Under the pieces are notes generated by a model that had not been told where the DNA came from, searched no databases, and worked only from the letters and a program-made list of their open reading frames with translations. A stretch of DNA of 64,000 bases. It comes from Oryzias latipes. Lineage: Eukaryota; Chordata; Actinopteri; Beloniformes; Adrianichthyidae. The stretch is from assembly GCF_002234675.1 (NCBI RefSeq), contig NC_019881.2, forward strand, positions 14,741,825-14,805,824. Reading direction: 5' to 3'. Shown in pieces: positions 11,180 to 24,200 of this stretch; position 1 is the stretch's first letter, and every line of letters starts with the position of its first letter. A program made the position numbers and the translations under genes.

Positions 11180-13850
11180 GACAGTTACAACTTCCCAAGT
11201 TGTTCATTACCTTTAATTAAAAGAACAGAACAAGCAATATCAGGAAAAATTGTGTAACTCAACTGCAGCATCTTTACGGCCAAGTTGATTGTATTTACTG
11301 TAAATCTCATTTCCAGATGGCCTCTTAGTTGCAAATTACCTGTTTAGTCTGTGGAGAACAAGTAAGGTTACTCACTGAATATACTTACTGAATTTTTTTA
11401 GATGAACCCCCTCTTTCATGTTCACTCTACTGACTAAAATTAATGCTTCATGGAAAATAAAACACGATTCCACGAGAAAATTGCTCATCAAACACTTTTT
11501 CTATCGTCGTGTGAGACGGTTTTAAATGGTGTTAAGCTCATTTTAAAAGGTTATCTTTGTCCGTTTTCCCCATTGCCCCCCTCCCCAGCTTTCACCAAAA
11601 CGGGCATTTCACCACAATCAAATTTTTGCTAATGTGGGCTAGAATATCTAATGTCATTGGAAAAAAAAAAGACATCAGCTGAGCCATTAATAATGAAGAC
11701 GCCCCATCGTCATTCTCTAATGGGAGAAAGCGGCCTGTAGTTTGTTCCATGCTGATAATGCTATAACAATAATGGACTCTTGTAACTCATGAGTCAGTGT
11801 TTCCTTCAGCACTGGGAAGCAGGCTTCGATTGAGGGGCTGCTGCTTTGCAGCACCACGGATGCTGTGGTGGACTTCATGCACAGATGTCCAGCTATTCCG
11901 CCTGCAGCCAAACATCAGGGGGGCTGCTCTACTAGTACCGTGGCATAATTGGCAAAGCTCATGGTGTCGTCTTACTGCTCTCTTTCAATGCTGCCTTTTT
12001 TTGCCTCTTTAACCTAAAGTAAAAAAAAAAAAAAAAGCTTGAGAGCAAAATATTCTTTCTCAGATGACGGTTCACTCCAGTGGTGAATTGACAGTTTGGC
12101 TCAAAAAGCTGCTACACTCTGAGCTTCATATATCTGGGTCAGGGTCTGCTAATGTAGGTGACAGGGGGATCTGAGGATTAAAACCTCTTTATCTGCCTTT
12201 GCATAAACCCTGCTTTATAGCCTACACTTTAGATTTGGCTATTATGATTTGTATTGTCAATAGCCTGATAGCTGGTTTATCTATACGGACGTCATCAATG
12301 GACTTTTGAAAGGGGCTTTTGTGTAGATTTGCCATTTAAATGCTATGATATTTTTCTACAATCTCTTTTAGCTGAAGCCCACCAAACAGCTGATACCTAT
12401 GGCTCATGTTACAGAACATGTCCCGTGGTTTGACAGGCTCTCATTTTGTTTCGTTTGTTCACGGACACCTGCTGACTAACGTCTGGATTGCCTTATTGTT
12501 TATTGAAGTCTCCCATCTGTGATGCAAATAAACATTTTAATTAAAAAAAACAAAAAAAAAAGACTGCATCTGTGTCAAGTTCCCTCTAACGATCTTTTTT
12601 TTTCTTTTCTGCAGCAGCAAAGTGCATTGTGGGATAACCCTTGTCAATGCGAGACCTTCTCCAGATGGGCTGAGCAGCTCAAGTTACACTGCATTTTTGC
12701 GTGCACGCTCTATCCCACAGCCCCCACCGTCACCACCACCATCCTTGCCCCTTTCTCTCACACACACACTGTTTCCTGGGTGGATAGAGTTGACCTGAGA
12801 CAGTGCTCTGCCTGTGTTCTAATGCAAGCTACAGAGCATTAGTGAAATGAGATTACCTTCGTTCTTACGCAGTGTCTGGACTGGAGGTGGACAGAGGTGT
12901 GAGTTGGGAAGGTTAGGGGGCCATTATGGGACTATTATACTGCATTTAGCAAGAAGCAGCTTTGTTGGCAATGAGGCTGCGTTTTATCGTATTACATTTA
13001 GGCTTTTCCACACGTCATCAAAGTCTAACAAACATCGTTTATTAAAATGACATCTTGTTCAACAGGGATGCTTCTGCAACTTGCAGCCCAACCCCACGAG
13101 CAGAGGAGGGGGTGGGAGATTACGTCTTGTCAGAGCAAGACTACAAGCACTTTGCCCATATGTGCAGAGTGTGTGAGTGGGTGTAACATGCATGCAGGGA
13201 TGGAGGGACGGGGATGCAAGTATTAAGAAACGATTAGTGGAGATTAAAGCTCTGCCCTAGACTCTGCTTGCACGATTCCAGGCAACAAGAATGACCAAGC
13301 CCTCCCTCCTCACGCTGCAGTGCCCCCTGTGGAGATGCAGCACTCAGGCTGTGGCTGGGAAGGATCAATGCATCTTCTCTTCTTAGAGATCTTACACGTA
13401 CTAACTATATTGCTCTCCAGGTGGAGTGCTACATCACTCACCCTACAGGCTGTCTGCTTAAATTGGATGGTTTGATAACAGGTAGTTGAGAGACTTGAAA
13501 ACTGGAGGGTTTCTTTGCCAAAAAATTGTACTATGATGTAATGGATTTGCAGACAATCAAGGATGATTATGTAAAAAAAAAAATAAACAGCTTTTTGCAA
13601 TTTAAATAAGCAAGATTTCAGATAACTACAGACAAATAAAAACAACTAAAATGATAAAAGACTAATCCAAATAAAGGAATTTCTTTTTTGCAAAGATGCA
13701 CATACATAAGTGAAAGCAATTTATGCTGAATAAGATTAAAAAAATAACTAACATTTTCAGAAACTAGGAAACTTTTGTTAGGCATAAATAGAGCATAAAA
13801 TGATCAGTGCGAGCATTGAACTTATTAAAGGTTTTGTTTTTACTCATTTT
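11180..13850. other. Intergenic, no gene seen
   Basis: Mixed-composition sequence with only short open frames and no recognisable domains. A pyrimidine-rich stretch at about 12590-12615 precedes a CAG, and the open frame there (12519-12842) has no similarity I recognise. It could hold microRNA transcript 3' sequence or nrf1-facing regulatory DNA. Confidence 0.4.
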
Positions 13851-13851
13851 C

Positions 13852-14182
13852 AGGAGTGTAACTATTAACTAAGGAATAGATTAATAATCTTACAATCCAA
13901 CCAGATGGATCTATCTGAGGCAAATTGTTAATTGAATTGACCTATAGAAAGAATAATTTCAAAATGAAATAAACTGTTTATGTCGATATTGGAAAATATG
14001 ATTTGAATACAAACACAAAATTCAGAAACACTGAATTTTGCAAAGACATGTGACCATACAGAGTGGTAGAATGTTCTAACCATTTTCTCTTTGGGTTATT
14101 TGGATGTGGAAAAACAACACAGGGCTGAACTTTAGGAAACTAAAATGTACCGTCGTTAAAATGAATCGTTACACCCTACTAA
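13852..14182. mobile_element. Short DNA element with GTGTAAC-type inverted ends, copy 1
   Basis: The left end GGAGTGTAACTATTAA and right end AATCGTTACACCC are inverted copies of GGGTGTAACGATT. The interior motif ACAGGGCTGAACTTTA (about 14115) is shared with a related element at 59.99-60.43 kb. It is non-coding and fits a hAT-like or similar non-autonomous element. I could not fix the target duplication. Confidence 0.5.
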
Positions 14183-14184
14183 TG

Positions 14185-15460
14185 TTCCTTATGTGGGCAT
14201 CATGAGTTCCAAACAAAAGTGCTAATTAGACATATTTTTCAAAACGTCTTTTCATCAGTGTGAATGCAACCTGCTTCGGCTTTAATCAGGAGGAAAAGAG
14301 GAATCCATTGTGCCGCCTGATAGATTAAGGCCTGAGCGCTTCTCTCTCTGTTCTGCTCTGCAACAGAACAGAAGGACCCTACAAGCAAATCCCAGGCTTT
14401 AAAGCAGAAGAGGTTCAGGCAGCTTATGATGAAATCAAGGCTCTGTCTGTCTGTCTGTCACTGCAGAGTAAGGTGGGGATGGAGCAGAGCAGAACATGGA
14501 GGCCTCCGGGTTGGTGTCTGTACCTCAAAAAAAAAAAAAAAAATACATGAAATGGATGGAAAAAGTCAGGAGAACTGGAAAAATACAGTAAAAAAAGAGT
14601 CCTAAAGCTGCATTTGAGAAGTGAAAATACACAACTTTTACTTGATTAGACCAACTTGGCTGTAGTTGATTGCTAGTGAGTTTCGGTTTAAGTAGTATGT
14701 TTCAGAAAAAAAGTTGATTCACTCTGTTCTTAAACTTTAATCCAATATCTAAGGGAAAAAGGGTAATTAAGTGTTTTAAGCATTTTTTCTAAAACCATAA
14801 CTGTGTCCGGAAACCGCACAGAATGATGTAATTTACATAAACATGATTTCAATAAGAAGGGATCCTAAAAGTGTGATTCAAAGATTTAATAGCGAAACAG
14901 GAATTGAGCACAGATAGCTGTGGCATGACTTGGAATGACCTCAAACCAAGAGAAGAGACCCCAGAATCCAGACGCTGATGGTGGTCAAGACCGGACAACG
15001 CCGAAGCGAGGAGCCAGGAGGAGAAGGGGATGGCGAAATGTCTGAAATGCAGATAAACAAAATTCTATGAATTGAAAAGCAGGAATTTGATTATGATTGG
15101 CTGTGAAGAAAGTGAGACCTTCATCTATTGGCTCACAGTGAAGATAGTTGATGAGGGATGGAGTGAAGAATCAGCAACCCAATGTACCTGAAAATGAGGT
15201 AGATCTCTTTTATTAGAATTTTGCAAAGGTTTCACTAAGCAGAACAACAAGAGTTTGAGGAGAAGAGTCAGAGAAAGATTAAGAAAAAAGTGATTTTTTT
15301 CATGTAAAAACATCTTTGGACAAACACGGTCTCCTAGTCTCTGGACAATCTTCAGAATGCAACACTTCAAGATATGATATGGAATGCAGAAACTGTTAGA
15401 AAATTTGTTTCATTGATCATTAACACCAAACGTGTGTAATAAATAAACCAAATTTAGTCG
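14185..15460. other. Intergenic, no gene seen
   Basis: No supported gene. Contains a short GTCT run near 14441, an A-run at 14527-14543 and background open frames only. Confidence 0.45.
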
Positions 15461-15462
15461 TC

Positions 15463-16105
15463 AATATGAAGTGATATATATGACAACATACTGCAAACAA
15501 AACCTAAGTAGCAAATGAAAATATGAAAAACCTTTTTTTTTTTCAAAAAATATTTTTCAAGTTTGCAGTACAAATGTTTTCTCGTGTTGTGTCTCATCTT
15601 ACTTTCTTGAGTTTTCTTGATTATGCGTTTACAAGTTTCCTTTCCAGCGTTTTGTTTGCAATGTGTTGGCATAAATCACTTCATAGAAAGCAAGATGAGA
15701 CACAACACATGTAAAAACATTTGTGTTGCAGATGAAAATTTTTTTTTTTATCCTTTGTGCTATCCTAGGCACTTTACCATTGGGAGTCGGGTCATCTAGA
15801 CCCACTAGACAGTGCTCTGAACCTTTTTTCCTCAATGATTTGTGATCTTCACTGGTGTCCATGGATTACATGAAATCTTTCCACCTTTATCCACCTTTGT
15901 CATGGTAGGGAGAACACGTCAATGTACGGGTGGGGTCATCTAAGATAACACAAGGGTTAAAGTAAAAAAAAAAGGTTTTGAAACAGCAAAAATAAATATG
16001 AAACCAAAAAAGAAAGTTTTTAAAAAATATTTATTGTTTTCATTTGCTACTTAGAAAGTTTTGTGGTATGTGGTGGCAAAAATATCACTTCATAAATTAA
16101 TTTTA
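15463..16105. repeat. Long imperfect inverted repeat (hairpin element) interrupted by a MITE-1
   Basis: Outer arms pair 15463-15545 with about 15990-16105; both contain AAGTAGCAAATGAAAA or its complement and TATGAAGTGATAT. Inner arms pair about 15560-15625 with about 15660-15735; both contain TGTTGTGTCTCATCTT or its complement. A third diverged copy of the TATGAAGTGAT end lies inside, near 15665. Once the MITE at 15750-15957 is removed, the whole reads as one hairpin of about 435 bp. No coding frame is seen. It is probably a non-autonomous transposon or a fold-back. Confidence 0.55.
15750..15957 (+). mobile_element. MITE-1 copy 2
   Basis: Same family as copy 1 in the opposite orientation. 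It has a degraded left tip (ATCCTTTGTGCTATCCTAGG) and an intact right tip (CACAAGGGT then TA). It sits inside the right arm of the hairpin element. Confidence 0.85.
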
Positions 16106-16635
16106 ATCTGGATAGTTACTACGGTGGTGATTTGCTGAATCTACAATATGCTAAATATTAGAACAATCAGGTAGTTACTAACGATAAATTAAATATATCT
16201 AAAATAAAAAAAATTTGAATGAGAATTTAAAAAAGTCATAAGGGAAAATCAATCCCTTAGAAAGATGACTTAGACCAAACACTGGGATGTGTAAATAACA
16301 CAAACCTTGAATGAGAACTAAATTCATGGAAATGAATTTTTCCATCATAAACTCAGAGGTTCAGATATAGAATAGCTGCAGGGATGATATGAAATATTGT
16401 CTGTCCTTTAAAAAAATTAAAGCAATTATAAAATTTGGAATCATTTTGGTATTTATTTCCTCAATTTGAGCCTCTTTATTGTCAAATGACTTTTTGCACA
16501 TTCCAGACAAATGTATGTTTTGCATATAATATTTTGGGAAGACTTGTTTATTGTATCTTCTTTTGCACTGATATTGTGACTGTTTCAATCTCATTGCACA
16601 TGCAGACAGTGACAATGAAGGCATATCTTATCATA

Positions 16636-16832
16636 ACCCTTGTGCTATCCTAGGCACTTTACCATTGGGAGTTGGGTCATCTAGACCCACTGGACAGTGC
16701 TCTGAACCTTTTTTCTTCAATGATTTGTGATCTTCACTGGTGTCCATGGATTACATGAAATCTTTCCACCTTTATCATGGTAGGGAGAACACGTCAAAGT
16801 AAGGGTGGGGTCATCTAAGATAACACAAGGGT
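16636..16832 (+). mobile_element. MITE-1 copy 3
   Basis: Left tip ACCCTTGTGCTATCCTAGG, right tip AACACAAGGGT, flanked by TA on both sides. It is about 880 bp from copy 2 in the same orientation and has a small internal deletion (one of two TTTATCCACC blocks lost). It lies between the hairpin element and the nrf1 3' end. Confidence 0.85.
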
Positions 16833-17139
16833 TAAAAGATGATATAGTAATAAGATGACTCATTGATGTGTATTTTTTAATTGATTGCTTTCAGTGTTTG
16901 TTCCTAGTTTTTTGCAATTCTATAGAAATTTTTGCATCAATTTAACTTTAGATTGAATTTTAAAAATGTCTTGAACTCGCCAAGTAGTAAAACTTCATCC
17001 GAAGCCCTTTTTAAACCTGTAATGTTATTCATTGTTACACTTCTGTTTATTCTTTATCAGTTGGAAATAAAAAAAAAATCAAACCTGACAGATGCCACAG
17101 TTCCCACCGAATCAAATGCCTAATAGTAGCCGAGTGAAA

Positions 17140-18043
17140 AGGAACAGCAGAGACATTTCTGGACTTTATTTTTTCAAATACACAAACGGGAATGAAAGCT
17201 AAACCGACTGTAACAGCTGCATCAGTTTTGGCAAGCAATGTTGTTTCCGCTGAAAATGCTCATTAGCTTGGCTAACGCTGCACTTCCTGTCCATGTGCAA
17301 CTTCCTGTCATGTACAAAATGATGTATACTGGTTGTAAGTGACATACAAAGGAGTTAATAAAAAAAAATAAACACTTAATGGGGTGCTCCTCCATCCATG
17401 CAGTATAAATAAACATCTGACAAAGACTGCTCCAATAGGTATTCTAAGCAAAACAGCAGTAGACAACACCTTGATGTACATCCTGAGTCAGCGAGTTTGG
17501 CATGTGTTTGGACTACAGCAGATGAGACCAAAACGATTATTTTTGATGTTTTATACCAACTGGGAGTGTCGACAGCACACGTGCTGAAAATTAAGTGAGA
17601 ACAGTTTCTAATTATGGGAAAAGACTAAAGAGCAAAACGAGTTTTAAATGCATCCTAAAACGGAATAGTCATACACATCAAAAGGTACAAAAAAATATCG
17701 ATCATTTATACACTTTGACATTTCGTGGCTTTCCTCCCATGTGTTTTGGTTTGTTTTAAGTATGGGCTATTTGCAAAAAACAAAAAAAAATATAAATACT
17801 AAACAGGCAACATGAAAGATCTTTAAAAAATATGAAGCTTAATGACACACACAGCCAAAATCAATATCTTTACATAGTAAACACAATGCAACAATCATTC
17901 ACTTTCATTTCCCCTGCATATGTACATTTAAAAATATATTTAACATTGTACACAATGTGAAGTCTTGGAAAACATGAGAGGGAAACAAGTCTCCAAGGTG
18001 GCCATTCAGTGCTTTCTACTATTTTTTTTTAAGGTCCATAGTG
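17140..18043 (-). other. nrf1: nrf1 3'UTR and poly(A) signal
   Basis: It follows the nrf1 stop codon at 18044-18046. On the minus strand an AATAAA lies at 17170-17165, which puts cleavage near 17.15 kb. The short open frames on either strand here have no coding support. Alternative upstream poly(A) sites cannot be excluded. Confidence 0.6.
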
Positions 18044-18204
18044 TCATTGCTCCAGGGTCACAACCTCCACTGCCTGGCCGTCTAGTGTGACAGTGTTATC
18101 TATGCGTGTGGCGACAGGTGCCATGGCAACCTGGACGGGCCGGTTACCCTGGGCGAGGCTGGTGACTACGGTCTGGTACATGCTGACCGGGATCTGGACG
18201 AGAC
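18044..18204 (-). CDS. nrf1: nrf1 coding exon 11 (residues 454-506) and stop
   Basis: Acceptor CTCAG|GTCTCG. Encodes LVQIPVSMYQTVVTSLAQGN and the conserved C-terminus AVEVVTLEQ, ending in TGA at 18046-18044. Confidence 0.96.
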
Positions 18205-21200
18205 CTGAGGAAAAGACAGGAACATCCAGTTAAATTGAGCCCAAAGGCTTTTTGCTTGTTTTTTTAGGATGGTTCTAGAGGCCCGCACAATCCAGGTGTG
18301 TGTTCACGACAGAAGCAGCCCTGTCTCATGGACGCCATTTCTGAACAACAGTCCGATTGAGGATCTGAGGCTCGCTTCCCCCCCCCCGCTCCCAGCTGTG
18401 CTGGAGGAGATTATTGCTGCAGTCACGTGGGCCTCAGCCCCACCCAGCAAGCTGTCACTGTGTCACAGGCAAGCAAGAAGGTCAGTGCGGGCTCATGTCC
18501 CTCTTTTAAATATTAAAGTCTTTCTCAGCCCTCGAGGTTTCAAAGTGGTCATTTTAAAAAAAATAAAAAACAGCAGTTATGGAATCCATCCCACTGTGAA
18601 CACAGAACAGTAATCAGCCAACCAAACAAGCATTTGTTTTTCAATCAAACTGACTAGAGGAAAAATTTGTTCTTGTTTTTAATGACAATGATGTCAGTGA
18701 ATAATAATAATTAATTAATAATGATCATTAATAATAATAATTGAACCACAGCCCTTTTAAAATCTGATCAGTTGGATTATTTAATCAGTGTGCACAATTA
18801 AAATTAAACAGATCAATGATTAGTCTATTCATTGGTTTTGGAACCAGCCAGGAATTTAACAACCCCCCTAGTGGCTGCTTGATGAACTGACCTGGATCCA
18901 TTTCCCTAGTTTTTTACAGTCCATCTTACACATCCAACACGCTGAGCTGGGTTTGTGTCACTTTGTTGGTGGAGATCAGTGAATGCAGACTAAGTGATGC
19001 ATTTCATTCAGTTCTAATGACAGTGATAGGTCGAGGTCATGAGTTTTGCTCTTTTGATGAAGACTGACACTGTGCATTATGATACCTGCATATACCAGAT
19101 AAGAGTGTTAAAGTGAAGAAGCTGAACAAATGAAACTTTATTAATAAAAATCTTAACGACCTATTCTGATGAAAATGGTGTTTTTGAGTTCATTTTTCTG
19201 ATGACAGAGAACATATATAAAGAAATTTAAGGTCAACGTTGCATTTCTGAGTATTTTGTTTCATTCATCGCGAATCAGGAGCAGATGAAAAAATTCTGTT
19301 GCTCTGCAGAAACTGTGCTCTATCTAGAAACCACACAGGTTTTTTTGATTTTGGCTAATCATAATCAAAAGACCACAGGGGAGGCCTTTACAATAGATCA
19401 GAAGATGATCGGCGTGGGACTTTAAATGGTCACATGGTTATGTGAAGCCTATCCTTTCTAACGCGTCATACCTGCAGACACCTCACTAGTTATTCTTACA
19501 CAGATTGTATTTCACTGATATCAAGAAGCAACATACATCTTTAAAACTATTAGGGATGCATTGGTGTGACAAAGCTGTGTTTGGTGTTTTAATGTCTTAA
19601 TTGTTAACATTTCTCTTCTTTTGGTAACATCCACTTTCAACCACGTTTGCTGTGTTACAAACTGTTCCCTGTTGGATTCTATAGTTGTTTTTATCCAAAT
19701 GGTTTTATTTAACTTATTTTTCACTAATTACTAATATCAATATGAATGATTTGTTCGTTTTTTCATAAAATGTGTATGAAGACCTGTATAATAGACAGTC
19801 TCTGGACTAGCTTCCTTTGCATTTGCTGTTAATAAGTCAACACAAGATAAAAGCTTCAAGTGAAACCCAGGTTTGTGCGTCAGTTACAGACCACGACCTG
19901 CAGATTAAAGGCAGATTAGAAGAAAGCCCATCTTGTCAAACGGATGTGTAGTCTCACACATAAATCTCTACTCATTGAAGACATTTCAAACCTCAAATTA
20001 GGGACTTTAACAGCCTCTAACTTTGTGTCTCTGGTTAGCATGTCGCAGCTTCACGTCTGATTCTGAAAATTAATTAATTAAATTTAAAAAAAGTGGAACG
20101 ACAAAGTGCGCACTGGATTAGGCGGGTCATTTATTAGCAACATATTAAAAGAAGGGAGTTCTGCCACAAAGTGCACACGGACTAAAACACACCATCTGTC
20201 ACATCAGCACAGAGTGGATTAGAAAGGGGGCTCAGAGGTCTAACAGCACTGTCAATGATGGGGAGATTATACCAGGTCAGACTAATTTGAAAAACCAGTG
20301 AGCAGTAACACAGGGGAACAAACAAAATGCATCCTGAACCATGAATGGAGGGGTGTTGTTGTTGGCTCGTGTTTGTGACTTTCATCTACCTGTTGCATCT
20401 TGAACCCCCGCGAGAGCTCCGACGGCGGCGGCCGTCTCCGCCAGCACGATCTGCCCCCCTCCTTGAAGGGTGGCTTCCGCCAACGTCGCTACAGCATGGG
20501 CTGCTGCCTCACTGCAACACAGTTTTGGATGCAAAATAAGTTGAAAGAAAACACTTGAAAACGGGAATCTTGTGGCCCAAAGCCTAAAAGCTGCCTCACA
20601 GGTCCAGTCTGCCTGCAAAGACGGGCGTTATTAGGGAGATGTGGGGTGAAGCGGGAGGCCTGTGTGAGCCGTAAGAGGCTTTTCTAGGCCGGACTTACAG
20701 AGAATCTGTCACATCTCCCCAAAGGCCAGGTGCTGTGGGCCTAACGAAGCAGTTTTATTAACCAGATCTACCCAGTGGAATTACCCCGGGCTTATTACCA
20801 CTGAAGCTTCAATATGAACCCAAGGAAGAGTTCACAGCTTGCTTGAAAAATCATACCAGACAGAAACTAAGGAGGATTTGATTGTAATAACATGATTAAT
20901 AGTTTTTTGCAGATGATCAAACAAATCCCCCCTAAAACAATGTAAAGGTTGTTTTTTTTTTTAGCACTTATTGTACAGATTGACAGTGTTATGAAAATGC
21001 ATTCTTTTTATGTTGTAGAAAAGAAACAATAGACGGAGAGAAAGAAAGACGCTCAGCTCCCTTGTGCAGCGGGAAAACGAACAAAATGTTCCAACGCCAG
21101 GGCATCAGAGTATCGGTGCAGAAGTAAACAGGAGCAGGGGAGGAGAAAAAGAAGCAAGACTCAGGTGGGTGCATGTAACAAGCCCCGATGGGACATACCA

Positions 21201-24200
21201 ATACACATCTGAAATGATTGCCATGACAGTACTGAGGAGAAACACCACCAAACACCTCAGTGCAAATGTTAGTTCAGCACAGTATATTTGATATTGGAGC
21301 ACTTGTTACAGGTTGCCATGTTTAACTGTAATTTAAAGATTACCAACAAAGGGGGTCATCACTTGCAATGCTGTTTTGCAACCATGCACTACAGATTCTT
21401 CATCTAGTATAAACTGTCCTCTTTGCTTTAACACTTAGCTAGATATCACACCTTGCCCTCTTTTTTTGCCACAAAGCCATGATCTGCAGCATTCGGATGT
21501 AAAGGCAGAATGTCTCAACTGAACAGCATCGGCCTTTTCTGTCAAAGCAACGCCCCTCAACACGTTAATGATCTTAAAGACTAGGTCAGCACGATATGAA
21601 GAAAACTCGCGATATGCGATATTAGTAATTAATATTGCGATAACGATATAATTTGCGGTATATAAACAATTAGCAAAACAACCAAAAATATTATTCCCAT
21701 TCCATTACACAACAGCTTAAAAATTATACTCCAAATGACCCTTGTTGACATAGGAGGCGAACATACAACATAATAGGGCGCCATCTGATTAGTTAACAAC
21801 GTGAAGGGGTCCATCTGATTGGTCAAATGCAGAAAGGGATTCTTTCAATCCATTAAACACTTCAAGCTGCCATAAGATTGTTTGGCCACATCTAAGGTAA
21901 CCAACTTATTGCAAATTTGCTGTCTTTTGCGATATGCATATTGCACAGCTTGATATTGCGATAACAATAAATTTGCGGTATATTGTGCAGGCCTATTAAA
22001 GACCCACTCTGATCATCTTCTGAGCCCTTTTAAAAGTGTTTTTAGTGGTCTTTTAACTATGGTTATGCAGTTTATTTTGCCGAAACAAAGCCCGCCCTCT
22101 CTTCCCGTCACTCATAACTGGAGAGCTCTCCGTTTACACTAGCCTACGGCCCCTCACTCCCCCAACCTAACATTAGCGCTGCAGATGATCAGAGCTACCC
22201 AGCTGCTTAAGACGTACGTGGATCTATTCGTCTGCAAGTGGGTGCATCGGAATGGAGCGGAGCAGTGTATTTTCTACACAACAAACGTTTTCCAACAGCA
22301 TTTTTTCGTCTGTTCCTGATTCACAACAAATTGCATAAAAATGACTCAGAAATGCAATTTTACGCTTTGATTTCTTTATACATGTCCTCCATCATGTGAA
22401 AAATGCCACAAGAACATGTTAAAAACATAATTTTCATCAAAGTGGGTCTTTAGGATGTGCTACAAGAGTGTTATATTAGGAGTTTACTTGCGAGGCACCT
22501 TTGGAGCCAAATTTTAAATAGCAGAGACAGCCTCCCAGCATCAACGTTTCTCTGAGTCACCTGTTGAGCGCCATAGTGACTGTGGCTCCAGACTGCATAT
22601 CCTGACTGGCAGCGACTGCAGCTTCAGCCAGCGATGCTACCGCCTGCGTGGCCTCGGACGCTTGAGTCGTTTGGATTGTCATCTCTCCGCCTTGTAGAGT
22701 GGCCCAGTTCTGTTCCACCTCAACGAAAGAGCACAAGTGCACAGACGCGCTATTAAGGAGAATGTACGGTGTACGCGATGAAAGAAGACGGTGTAAGAAG
22801 ACATTCAGAGTCCTGATTGACAGTATGAGGGTGTTACCTCTCCATCAGTAACAGTTGAGTAGTTAACCTGTGCCACTGTAACACCAGGAAGCTCTGAGGC
22901 ATCTGCGAGAGTAGCAACTGTATGACCCGTGCCGACCTGACGGAAACAGAGAAAACCCCAGATGTCAGACAAACCTTTGCAAACTTACTGTGCGGACGAC
23001 TGTGCAGCGACTAAAAGGCACCTGGATTAGAGACACCGTTCCGTCGGGGTTGTTGATGGTCTGTACAACGGTTTGTGAGGGCACAAGGTGAGCTATGCTC
23101 TGCGCCGTGGTTAGGTGGTGCTGTGTGGTGGCTGTCGTGGGAACCTGCTGATCTTCGAAAGCGTAGAGGAGATCTTCACGGCCGTGCTGTTTATAGCAGT
23201 TCTTCACTATTGTCCGCAGTGCTTGAGTCCAAGACACCTGAAGAGGAACAGGCAACTGCATCAGTGACGTGCATGTTATGCAGATCACGTTAAGTTGTTT
23301 TAACATTTTTATCTTCACCCAACTAAGCTCTAACATGAAATTCTACAGCCAAAATGTTTGAAAAGAGATGTCTCCTTTAGTGTTTTGTTATCAAAATGAA
23401 TTATCTGCCACTATTTTAAAGAAGCATCCCATTGCCTTAAGGACCCTGTCCAATGAAAATTGTGTTTTTAACATGTTCTTGTTGTATTTTTGATGATGGA
23501 GGAGAAAGAAATAAGCTCAAAATGACACTTCTGAGTATTTCATGATTCTAATTGTAGTGAATCAGGAGCAGACGAAAAAAATGCAGTTTGAAAATGAGCA
23601 TATTTGTGACAATATATATCTTTTAATCATAATTAAAAGAGCACTAGGAATGCATTTGAAATAGATCAAAAGATGATCGGAGTGGGACTTTTATCATTTC
23701 TTTCAAAGTCAGATCAAACAACAGAATAACTGTGATGATGTGGACTCGTTATCTTAGTTTGTGGTTCTTACCCTCTGTTTCTGCTCTTCTGTGCGGACAT
23801 CGCTGCGAACATTGGCCCACGGGATATCCTCAGGCCACCACACTGGCTTGCAGCTCTCCTTACCCCAGCCGGGCTTCCCTCTGCCTGTGGAGTACTTCAG
23901 CATCTCTGGGATGAACGCTCGCAGTTGGGCCTAAAGAAAAAAAAACATGAGATGTTGGAGCTGGCAAACATTTGGAGAGTCAGTCTGACACATATATGAG
24001 AGCAGACGCCCTTGAGCAGGCAGGCAGGCAGGAGACGTGTATTGATCCGACACCTGCTGCCTGCTGCTGAGGTAATGAAGAGCTGCAAATAGAAACAAGC
24101 TTTCTAAAAAGGAGAACGTGCTTATTAGGGGGCAAATCTATGGCTGTGGCTCCAGCCTGATGAGTCAGACAGACACTGCCGGCTCCTTGGCGGGGCCTTC

